DNA of 12,675 bases from Phyllobacteriaceae bacterium. GTDB lineage: Bacteria; Pseudomonadota; Alphaproteobacteria; Rhizobiales; Devosiaceae. Location: assembly GCA_012799265.1 (NCBI GenBank), contig JAAZLP010000216.1:1-12675 (forward strand), in the 5' to 3' direction. The position numbers were made by a program, and so were the translations under genes. Below the pieces are notes generated by a model, which did no database searches, had not been told where the DNA came from, and saw nothing but the letters and a program-made list of their open reading frames with translations. The first letter of the stretch is position 1. Each line of letters begins with the position of its first letter. Shown one piece after another: positions 6,539 through 12,675 of this stretch.

Positions 6539-7661
6539 CGCGGATAAGCTGCGCCTCTTTATCCTCGCGGGTGAACCGTCGGGAGATCGGATTGCTGCCG
6601 ATCTCGTGGCGCGTTTGCGCACGCGGGTGGACCTGGAAGTCACGGGCGTCGGCGGGGACGAACTCATAGGGCAGGGGCTGACCTCGCTCTATCCCATGTC
6701 CGATTTGGCCGTCATGGGGGTGACCGACGTCATTCTCAATCTGCCAAGATTGCTGTGGAGGCTCGAGGAAACGGCGCGCGCCATCCTGCGGTCCAGGCCC
6801 GATATCGTCGTGCTGGTGGATGCGCAGGATTTTTCGAAGCTCCTGGCGCAGCGACTGCGCAAGCGCGGCTACAGGGGCAAGATTGTCCTTTATGTCGCCC
6901 CGTCGGTTTGGGCGCGAAATCCGGAGCGGGCACCGAAGCTCAAGCCGATCTTCGATGAAGTGCTGGCCGTGCTGCCGTTTGAGCCTGCCGTGGTGGAGCG
7001 CTTGGGCGGGCCTTCGACGCATTATGTCGGGCATCCCTCCATTGGTGAAATGCTCGAGACCCAGGCTGCACCCGAGAGCGGACCGCTGATTTTCCTGCCC
7101 GGAAGCCGCAGGGGCGAGTTGCAGCGGCATCTGCCGGTGCTGAAGGCGCTCGCGCCAAAGCTGACGGCTTTGCCTGACGTGACCGAAATTGTGTTGCCGA
7201 CGCTGCCGCGGTTGCGGGAGCGGCTGGAGGCCGAGCTGGCAAGCTGGGACGTGCCTGTGCGGATCATCGATCGGCGCGCGGACCGACAAGCGGTTTATGC
7301 TTCGGCAGTAGGGGCGATCTGCGTATCGGGGACCGTCACACTGGAACTGGCTATGGCTCGGGTGCCGATGATGGTGATCTATGCGCTCGATGGGCACCAG
7401 GCGCGGATATTCGACAAGCTTGGCCGGCCGGCAGTCTCGCTGCCGAATATCATCCTTGGCCGTGACATCGTGCCGGAATATGTAGAGACGCCATTACCGA
7501 TCGCGCGGATCGAAGCGGACGCGATCGCGCTCATCGGCAACAAAAAAGCCCGCCAGGATCAGGTCGATGCCTTTGGCGAGCTTCAAAACTTGATGGTCGA
7601 GGGGCAGGCGCCCCATGAGCGGCAGGATCCGGCGGACCGGATCCTGGCACTGATCTCTTAG
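6519..7661 (+). CDS. lpxB: Lipid A disaccharide synthase
   Basis: Family 19 glycosyltransferase that joins 2,3-diacylglucosamine-1-phosphate (lipid X) with UDP-2,3-diacylglucosamine to form the tetra-acyl disaccharide at the inner face of the inner membrane. Start ATG 6519 gives 380 residues (E. coli 382). It is the only plausible start, because the A17-G-E-P-S-G-D23 motif follows at once; an open frame extends back to 6342 inside lpxA but is only a shadow. Further motifs: P128-S-V-W-A, L-P-F-E-P, L193-P-G-S-R-R-G-E200, and S-G-T-x-T-L-E near the C-terminus. Odd point: the second Trp of the usual V-W-A-W motif is Arg133. It overlaps lpxA by 20 nt without a visible ribosome binding site, so translation is probably coupled. 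Its last codons contain a perfect hairpin, and its stop overlaps the convergent gltA stop. Confidence 0.96.
   Translation: MATRANNADKLRLFILAGEPSGDRIAADLVARLRTRVDLEVTGVGGDELIGQGLTSLYPMSDLAVMGVTDVILNLPRLLWRLEETARAILRSRPDIVVLVDAQDFSKLLAQRLRKRGYRGKIVLYVAPSVWARNPERAPKLKPIFDEVLAVLPFEPAVVERLGGPSTHYVGHPSIGEMLETQAAPESGPLIFLPGSRRGELQRHLPVLKALAPKLTALPDVTEIVLPTLPRLRERLEAELASWDVPVRIIDRRADRQAVYASAVGAICVSGTVTLELAMARVPMMVIYALDGHQARIFDKLGRPAVSLPNIILGRDIVPEYVETPLPIARIEADAIALIGNKKARQDQVDAFGELQNLMVEGQAPHERQDPADRILALIS
7623..7646. repeat. Perfect 10-bp inverted repeat inside the lpxB 3' end, downstream of gltA
   Basis: CAGGATCCGG (7623-7632) and CCGGATCCTG (7637-7646) are exact reverse complements around a 4-nt loop (CGGA). 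The repeat encodes part of the LpxB tail (R-Q-D-P-A-D-R-I-L) and begins 11 nt beyond the gltA stop on the minus strand. A GC-rich stem here could end or protect the 3' end of gltA mRNA, or of both converging transcripts. Neither strand has a T-run after the stem, so it is not a classical intrinsic terminator. Confidence 0.55.
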
Positions 7662-8947
7662 CGGGTCGTGATGTCCGCGTATTCGCGGGCCACGGCACCA
7701 TTGTAGAGCTGGCGCGGGCGGCCGATCTTCTTCTGCGGGTCGCCGATCATTTCCTTCCACTGGCTGATCCAGCCAACGGTGCGGGCGACGGCGAAGAGCA
7801 CGGTGAACATCGAGGTCGGGAAGCCGATCGCGTCGAGGATCACGCCCGAGTAGAAGTCCACATTCGGGTAAAGCTTGCGCTCGATGAAGTACTCGTCTTC
7901 GAGCGCGATGCGCTCGAGTTCCTGGGCAACCTGCAGGGTCGGGTTGTTCTCGACGCCGAGGATGGCGAGAACTTCCTTGGCCGTCTGCTGCATGACCTTC
8001 GCACGCGGGTCGAAGTTCTTGTAGACGCGGTGACCGAAGCCCATGAGACGGAACGGATCGTTCTTGTCCTTGGCGCGGGCGATGAATTCAGGAATGCGGT
8101 CAACGGTGCCGATTTCGCGCAGCATGTTGAGGCAGGCTTCGTTGGCGCCACCGTGGGCAGGGCCCCAAAGGCAGGCAACGCCGGCTGCGATACAGGCGAA
8201 GGGGTTGGCGTCGGACGAACCCGACAGACGCACGGTCGAGGTCGACGCGTTCTGCTCGTGATCGGCATGGAGCGTGAAGATCAGGTCCATGGCGCGGGCG
8301 ATCTTGGGATCGACCTTGTAATCTTCGGCCGGGACCGAGAAGCACATGTGCAGGAAGTTCGACGCGTAATCGAGATCGTTGCGCGGGTACACGAAAGGCT
8401 GGCCGACCGAGTACTTGTAGGCCATGGCGGCCAGGGTCGGGATCTTCGCGATCATGCGGATCGAGGCGATCTCGCGCTGACGGGGATCATTGATGTCGGT
8501 CGAGTCGTGGTAGAAGGCAGCCATGGCGCCGACCACACCGGTCATGATCGCCATCGGGTGCGCGTCGCGACGGAAGCCACGATAGAAATAGTGCATCTGC
8601 TCGTGCACCATGGTGTGGCGCGTGACGAGCGTCTCGAATTCCTTGAACTGGGCCTTGGTCGGCAGTTCGCCGTAGAGCAGCAGGTAGCAGACTTCGAGAT
8701 AGTTGGACTTTTCAGCCAGCTGCTCGATCGGGTAGCCGCGATAGAGCAGTTCGCCAGCGTCGCCGTCGATATAGGTGATGGCGCTGTCGCAGGCGGCAGT
8801 CGAGGTGAAACCCGGGTCGTAGGTAAACATCCCGGTCTTGGCATAGAGCGACCGGATGTCCACAACATCCGGGCCGACAGTGCCGTTCAGGATTGGGAAT
8901 TCGTGGGTCTGGTCCCCGATGACGAGTTTGGCGACTTTTTCGGTCAT
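7658..8947 (-). CDS. gltA: Type II (hexameric) citrate synthase
   Basis: Condenses acetyl-CoA with oxaloacetate to citrate, the entry step of the TCA cycle. The start at 8947 is supported by a strong ribosome binding site (AGGAG on the minus strand, 8954-8958, 6 nt spacing) and gives 429 residues, against 427 for E. coli GltA. Catalytic residues are in the expected motifs: H265 in G-P-A-H-G-G-A-N-E, H306 in G-F-G-H-R-V-Y-K and D364 in N-V-D-F-Y-S-G. H230 in A-D-H-E-Q is the conserved oxaloacetate-site histidine. The beta-strand N-terminal extension (about 1-60) marks the NADH-sensitive Gram-negative type, though allostery cannot be proved from sequence. The frame continues upstream to 9064, but that part is not GltA-like. 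It lies downstream of gltX and probably has its own promoter; its stop overlaps lpxB by 4 bp. Confidence 0.98.
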   Translation of the reverse strand: MTEKVAKLVIGDQTHEFPILNGTVGPDVVDIRSLYAKTGMFTYDPGFTSTAACDSAITYIDGDAGELLYRGYPIEQLAEKSNYLEVCYLLLYGELPTKAQFKEFETLVTRHTMVHEQMHYFYRGFRRDAHPMAIMTGVVGAMAAFYHDSTDINDPRQREIASIRMIAKIPTLAAMAYKYSVGQPFVYPRNDLDYASNFLHMCFSVPAEDYKVDPKIARAMDLIFTLHADHEQNASTSTVRLSGSSDANPFACIAAGVACLWGPAHGGANEACLNMLREIGTVDRIPEFIARAKDKNDPFRLMGFGHRVYKNFDPRAKVMQQTAKEVLAILGVENNPTLQVAQELERIALEDEYFIERKLYPNVDFYSGVILDAIGFPTSMFTVLFAVARTVGWISQWKEMIGDPQKKIGRPRQLYNGAVAREYADITTR

Positions 8948-9068
8948 TGTTATCTCCTCGCTTCGCCCGCTAATCCCCGGAAAGTCAGGGAAATGTCTGG
9001 ACAAGGCCGACGCCACAAAGGCGCCGATTTCATGCCCAGAGTTATCAGGGTTTGCCGCCCTCAAGCAA
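8948..9068 (-). promoter_or_regulatory. gltA leader and candidate promoter
   Basis: Read on the minus strand, TTGCTT (9063-9068) and GATAAC (9041-9046) with a 16-nt spacer form a moderate sigma-70-like promoter. It would start transcription near 9034 and leave a leader of about 85 nt. In that leader an 8-bp hairpin including two G-U pairs (arms 9020-9027 and 9007-9014, loop 9015-9019) sits about 60 nt before the gltA start. The AGGAG ribosome binding site is at 8954-8958. The promoter match is only partial and no transcription start is known. Confidence 0.35.
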
Positions 9069-9097
9069 CCGACAGGTAAGTATGACTTATCTGTCGG
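9069..9097. repeat. 29-bp near-perfect dyad between gltX and gltA
   Basis: CCGACAGGTAAG (9069-9080) and CTTATCTGTCGG (9086-9097) are inverted copies with one mismatch around the 5-nt centre TATGA. In a plus-strand RNA the mismatch would be a G-U pair; in the minus-strand (gltX) RNA it is A-C. The dyad begins 31 nt beyond the gltX stop and ends right beside the candidate gltA -35 element. It could be a gltX terminator (the tail that follows, TTGCTTGA, is only weakly T-rich) or a protein-binding operator controlling gltA. Confidence 0.5.
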
Positions 9098-9128
9098 CAG
9101 GAGTGTGCTGCTTACCGTTGGAGCGGTT

Positions 9129-10544
9129 TCAGGCGGCGATCTGATCGCCGAGTCGAGCCATGCTTTCCTCGCGACCGATCAGCACCATAACCTCGAAAAT
9201 GCCCGGAGAAACCGTGCGTCCGGTGAGGGCAGCGCGGAGGGGCTGGGCCAGCTTGCCGAGCTTGAGACCCTTTTCTTCAGCCAAGGCGCGCATGGCGGTG
9301 TCGATAGCCGGCACTGACCATTCGGCAAGGCCCCCTAACGTATCAGCAATGCTTTTCAGCACCTGACGCGTATCGTCGGTGAGCAGGGCTGCTGCGGCTG
9401 CATCCGGCTTGATCGGACGGACGGCATAGATGAACTGGGCGAGGTCGATCAGTTCAAGCACGGTCTTGGCGCGCGGCTGCAGTTCGGGCAGGGCGGCAAG
9501 GACCGTATTGTGGTTTGCGGTAAGGCCGGCAGCGTCTTCGTCGCGCCCCACTTCCTTGGCCGTATCGATCATCACCTGGTAGAGGTAGGCCGGATCGGCT
9601 TCGCGGATATAGTGGCCGTTGATGTTCTCGAGCTTGACGAAGTCGAAGCGCGCCGCGCCCTTGTTGAGGGCTTCGAGGCTGAACCACTCGACCATCTGCT
9701 CGGTGGTGAAGATCTCGTCGTCCCCATGGCTCCAGCCGAGGCGGGCGAGATAGTTGCGGACGGCTTCGGGCAGATAGCCCATCTGGCGATAGGCTTCGAC
9801 GCCGAGCGCGCCATGACGCTTGGAGAGTTTTGCGCCATCCGGGCCGTGGATCAGCGGGATATGCGCCATCTCAGGCACGTCCCAGCCCATGGCGTTGTAG
9901 ATAACGATCTGGCGGGCAGCATTGGTCAGATGGTCGTCGCCACGGATGATGTGGGTGACGCCCATGTCGTGGTCATCGACAACCACGGCATGCATATAGG
10001 TCGGCGTGCCGTCGGAACGCAGGATGATGAAGTCGTCGAGGTTTTCCGTCTTGAAGACGACGTCGCCCTGGACGTGATCGCGCACGACGATTTCGCCGGT
10101 GAGCGGGGCCTTGATGCGGATCACCGGCTTGACGCCTTCGGGTGCTTCTGACGGATCGCGGTCGCGCCAATAGCCATTGTAACGCGGGGGCTTGCCGGCA
10201 GCGCGCGCCTCTTCACGCATCTGCTCAAGCTCCTCGGGCGAGCAGTAGCAATAATAGGCGTGGCCCATCTTCACGAGCTCATGGGCAACCTCGGCATGAC
10301 GGCTGGCGCGCGCGAACTGGCTGATCGGTTCGCCTTCCCAGTTGAGACCCAGCCACTTCAAGCCGTCGATCAGCGCCGTGACGGCAGCTTCGGTCGAGCG
10401 CTCGCGATCGGTGTCTTCGATGCGCAGCAGCATCTTCCCGCCCTGGTTCTGGGCAAAGGCCCAGCTGAACAGCGCAGTACGGGCGCCGCCAATGTGGAGG
10501 TAGCCGGTAGGAGAAGGGGCGAAACGGGTGACGACCTGTGACAT
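9129..10544 (-). CDS. gltX: Glutamyl-tRNA synthetase
   Basis: Class I aminoacyl-tRNA synthetase that charges tRNA-Glu and, if non-discriminating, also tRNA-Gln for GatCAB amidation; the sequence alone does not settle which. The start at 10544 gives 471 residues (E. coli 471) and places F-A-P-S-P-T-G at residues 8-14, as in the family; a longer frame to 10634 adds residues unlike GluRS. The HIGH-type motif is H17-I-G-G20 and the KMSKS-type motif is K239-L-S-K-R-H-G245. In the zinc-binding insert C99-Y-C101 remain, but the third and fourth ligands of the E. coli site appear replaced (W126 and D128), so zinc is probably not bound. No clear Shine-Dalgarno precedes the start. It is divergent from comEC and lies upstream of gltA on the same strand. 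Confidence 0.97.
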   Translation of the reverse strand: MSQVVTRFAPSPTGYLHIGGARTALFSWAFAQNQGGKMLLRIEDTDRERSTEAAVTALIDGLKWLGLNWEGEPISQFARASRHAEVAHELVKMGHAYYCYCSPEELEQMREEARAAGKPPRYNGYWRDRDPSEAPEGVKPVIRIKAPLTGEIVVRDHVQGDVVFKTENLDDFIILRSDGTPTYMHAVVVDDHDMGVTHIIRGDDHLTNAARQIVIYNAMGWDVPEMAHIPLIHGPDGAKLSKRHGALGVEAYRQMGYLPEAVRNYLARLGWSHGDDEIFTTEQMVEWFSLEALNKGAARFDFVKLENINGHYIREADPAYLYQVMIDTAKEVGRDEDAAGLTANHNTVLAALPELQPRAKTVLELIDLAQFIYAVRPIKPDAAAAALLTDDTRQVLKSIADTLGGLAEWSVPAIDTAMRALAEEKGLKLGKLAQPLRAALTGRTVSPGIFEVMVLIGREESMARLGDQIAA

Positions 10545-10744
10545 GGTACCAGAGATTTTGAGGAATTGCGGGGTGTGTGTAGCATAGAGGGGCTTGAGCG
10601 CAAGGGCGGGGGTGCGCGGTGGCCGAGCAGGCAAGACCGGTGGCGTCGGCAGAACCGGCAGGGCGATAATGGCCGCCTGCCGCTGGCGCCGCGCCTTGGC
10701 TGGTCCTCATCGCGCAGAACTTTGCCCTTTCATGGGCGAATGCG
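10545..10744. other. gltX-comEC divergent intergenic region with disrupted comEC-like coding
   Basis: This 200-nt gap should hold promoters for both divergent genes; I cannot identify convincing ones (TATGCT on the minus strand near 10580-10585 is the best -10 candidate for gltX). The comEC frame reads back through 10670 with ordinary coding content (W-L-V-L-I-A-Q-N-F-A-L-S-W-A-N-A-V) and meets TAA at 10667-10669. Above that stop, GTG 10619 with a G-rich ribosome-binding-like stretch opens a 16-codon reading in the same frame. ATG 10669 overlaps the stop (TAATG) but is in a different frame. Confidence 0.4.
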
Positions 10745-12675
10745 GTGGATGGCCGCAGACTTTTTATCCTCCTGCCCTTTGGCCTGATCGCAGGGCTGAC
10801 AGGCTATGCGCTGCTCCCCTTTGAGCCGGATTGGCCGGTCTATCTCATCGCTTCGTGTCTCTGCCTGTCGCTTCTGGTGGGCGCTCTGTTCTCCCAATCG
10901 CTGACATTGTGGCGGGCGGGGATACAGGTCGGAGCGGTATGGGCAGGGTTCTGTCTCTTGCCCATGCATGGGGCACTATTCGGAACGCCCATGCTGATCT
11001 TTCCTGCCTATGGGGAATATGAGGCTGTCGTCGATGAGATCATCTCCGTTGATGCGCAGCAGCGGCGGCTCATCGTGTCGGAAATCACGCCTGTGGGTGA
11101 GAGCCGCGCAGTGCCGATCCGACGGGCACGGCTGTCGCTGCCGGTAGAGACCGAACTCTTTCCCGGGGATCGGCTGCGGGCCAAGCTGCGGCTGGCACCC
11201 ATTCCCGGCCCGGTCCTGCCGGGGGCGCATGACGGGCAGTTTCATTCCTACTTCATCGGCGTGGGCGCCTATGGGACGGCGACGGGCGCAGTCGAGAATA
11301 TCGGGGGCGGGGACGAGGGCAATGTCGGGCGGCGCATCCAGGCGCTGCGGAGCGGCATTGCGGAGCGGATCGACGCCGTACTTGAGGGGGACAGTGCGGC
11401 CATCGGCAAGGCCATGGTGATGGGTGACCAGAGCGCCATCACCGACGAGACGCGCGAGGTCATGGCGGCGTCGGGGCTGGCGCATATCTATTCGATTTCG
11501 GGGCTGCATCTCTCCATCGTTGCCGGGGGCATCTATTGGCTGGTGAGGCTGGTGCTGGCGAGTTTCCCAGCACTGGTCGCCTGGCCGGTAAAGAAGATTG
11601 CGGCGGTGACCGGCATTGTGTCCGCGCTGCTCTATCTGCTGCTTGCCGGCGGCGTCGACAATATCCCGGCCTTTCGGTCGACCCTGATGCTGGCGCTGGT
11701 CTTCGGCGCCGTGCTGGCCGGAAGGCGGGCGCTGACAATGCGTAACGTCGCGGTTGCGGCTTTGCTGATCATCATCATCGATCCGGCGAGCATCTTCCGC
11801 CCGAGCTTTCAGCTTTCCTTCGCCGCTGTTGTGGGGCTGATCGGCATCTATGAAATGCCGCGAAAGCAGCGGGAGGGTGATCCGGGGCGCCTGGCGCGCT
11901 TGGGGCGCACGGTGTCGGCGACGGCATGGACCAGCGCCATTGCCGGGCTCGCGACGCTGCTTTTTTCCGCCTATCACTTCCAGCAGACAGCGCCGCTGGG
12001 GGTGATCGGCAATGTGCTGGCCTTGCCCTTTGTCGGGCTGGTCATCATGCCCTTTGGGGTGCTGTCGGTGCTTGCCATGCCGCTGGGGCTCGATGCGCCT
12101 TTTCTCTGGGCGATGGGCTGGGGGATCGACCGGCTGGTGGATGTGGCCGAGCTCGTGGCGGGCTGGAGCACCGGGCTAACCGGTAACCCATTGCTTTCCG
12201 GTTGGACGCTGCTCGCTGGGCTCGTGGCGCTCGCCTGGTTCGCCTTTCTCGATAGCCGGTGGCGCTTATTGGCCCCAGCGCTAGCCTTGCCGATCATCCT
12301 GATGTTCGGGCTCGAGCCGCGTCCGGATGTGCTCATTGCGGATACGACGCAGGCAGTGGCCATACGGGATGGCGAGGGGATGGGGCTGGCGACGGGGCGC
12401 GTGGGCAGCTTTGCCGTCGATGTCTGGAGCCAGGATTATCAGACCGAGATCGCGGGCAGCCATTCCGGCGCGCGTTGCGACAGCATTGCCTGCGTAGTGC
12501 AGACGCCGGATTTTTCAGTCAGCGTCGTCAAGAGCGCGGCGGCCTTTGCAGAGGAGTGCGGGATGCATGATCTGCTTATCGCGCGGATTGAGGTGCCAAA
12601 ACTTTGCAGCGGTGGGCAGATCATCGGCGCCGAGCAGCTGCGGCGGGGCGGGGTGCACTGGCTGCATTGGGAGGA
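10745..12675 (+). CDS. comEC: ComEC/Rec2-family DNA-uptake channel protein, 3'-truncated, start uncertain
   Basis: Polytopic inner-membrane protein of the family that carries single-stranded DNA into the cytoplasm in naturally competent bacteria; many alphaproteobacteria keep it without known competence. From GTG 10745 the frame is open for 643 codons to the window end. Order: N-terminal membrane segments (about 5-75), a soluble OB-like DUF4131 region (about 85-190), then the competence domain with M240-A-A-S-G-L-A-H-I-Y-S-I-S-G-L-H-L and, further on, R-P-S-F-Q-L-S-F-A-A. The C-terminal part begins D-V-L-I-A-D-T and shows no H-x-H-x-D-H metal motif in the visible region. It has four Cys (578, 583, 605, 621), as I recall being typical of the alphaproteobacterial form. 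The true N-terminus is unclear because coding-like sequence continues up to a TAA at 10667. Divergent from gltX. Confidence 0.85.
   Translation, partial: MDGRRLFILLPFGLIAGLTGYALLPFEPDWPVYLIASCLCLSLLVGALFSQSLTLWRAGIQVGAVWAGFCLLPMHGALFGTPMLIFPAYGEYEAVVDEIISVDAQQRRLIVSEITPVGESRAVPIRRARLSLPVETELFPGDRLRAKLRLAPIPGPVLPGAHDGQFHSYFIGVGAYGTATGAVENIGGGDEGNVGRRIQALRSGIAERIDAVLEGDSAAIGKAMVMGDQSAITDETREVMAASGLAHIYSISGLHLSIVAGGIYWLVRLVLASFPALVAWPVKKIAAVTGIVSALLYLLLAGGVDNIPAFRSTLMLALVFGAVLAGRRALTMRNVAVAALLIIIIDPASIFRPSFQLSFAAVVGLIGIYEMPRKQREGDPGRLARLGRTVSATAWTSAIAGLATLLFSAYHFQQTAPLGVIGNVLALPFVGLVIMPFGVLSVLAMPLGLDAPFLWAMGWGIDRLVDVAELVAGWSTGLTGNPLLSGWTLLAGLVALAWFAFLDSRWRLLAPALALPIILMFGLEPRPDVLIADTTQAVAIRDGEGMGLATGRVGSFAVDVWSQDYQTEIAGSHSGARCDSIACVVQTPDFSVSVVKSAAAFAEECGMHDLLIARIEVPKLCSGGQIIGAEQLRRGGVHWLHWE

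Noticed and set aside
5726..6667. 313-residue open frame antisense to lpxA
   Set aside because: Shadow of the repetitive hexapeptide coding in lpxA; the same effect appears opposite lpxD.
8030..9079. 349-residue plus-strand open frame across gltA
   Set aside because: Mirrors the gltA coding frame; gltA has full motifs, family length and a strong ribosome binding site.
10669..10824. ATG 10669 frame as a separate small gene
   Set aside because: It overlaps coding-like ComEC sequence in another frame and its product is Arg/Trp/Pro-rich without features.
10976..11977. 333-residue open frame antisense to comEC
   Set aside because: Arg/Gln/His-rich shadow product; the comEC frame carries conserved motifs throughout this stretch.

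Overview
The window is about 12.7 kb of GC-rich chromosome from a Gram-negative alphaproteobacterium. The order cdsA-rseP-bamA-lpxD-fabZ-lpxA-lpxB, then convergent gltA and gltX, then divergent comEC, is the conserved Hyphomicrobiales (Rhizobiales) arrangement. A Devosia-like lineage is my best guess, but it rests on gene order and remembered protein features, not on a search. Every part looks like core housekeeping DNA. I see no mobile element, CRISPR array, tRNA or rRNA, and no sign of a recently acquired island.

Region 1 (1-7661, + strand) is an envelope-biogenesis cluster. cdsA (5' end outside the window) makes CDP-diacylglycerol. RseP is an intramembrane site-2 protease. BamA inserts outer-membrane proteins, including the LPS export machinery. 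lpxD, fabZ, lpxA and lpxB make the lipid A precursor, with FabZ drawing on the same hydroxyacyl-ACP pool that LpxA and LpxD consume. The last four genes overlap end to end (ATGA at lpxD/fabZ, GTGA at fabZ/lpxA, 20 nt at lpxA/lpxB), so they are almost certainly co-transcribed and translationally coupled.

Region 2 (7658-10544, - strand) holds gltX (glutamyl-tRNA synthetase) followed by gltA (citrate synthase), separated by 181 bp. That gap contains a 29-bp near-perfect dyad and a likely gltA promoter and leader. gltA meets lpxB tail to tail with a 4-bp stop-codon overlap, and a perfect 10-bp-stem hairpin lies inside the last codons of lpxB.

Region 3 (10545-12675, + strand) is a 200-bp divergent gap and then comEC, cut by the window end. 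The comEC N-terminus is problematic: the reading frame looks coding upstream of a TAA at 10667.

I do not see a new biological system. The points worth following are departures from the usual version of this locus: a BamA with four POTRA domains instead of five (the first is missing), absence of dxr between cdsA and rseP, absence of lpxI between lpxA and lpxB, a short well-positioned upstream ORF before bamA, several unexplained dyads, and the disturbed comEC start.
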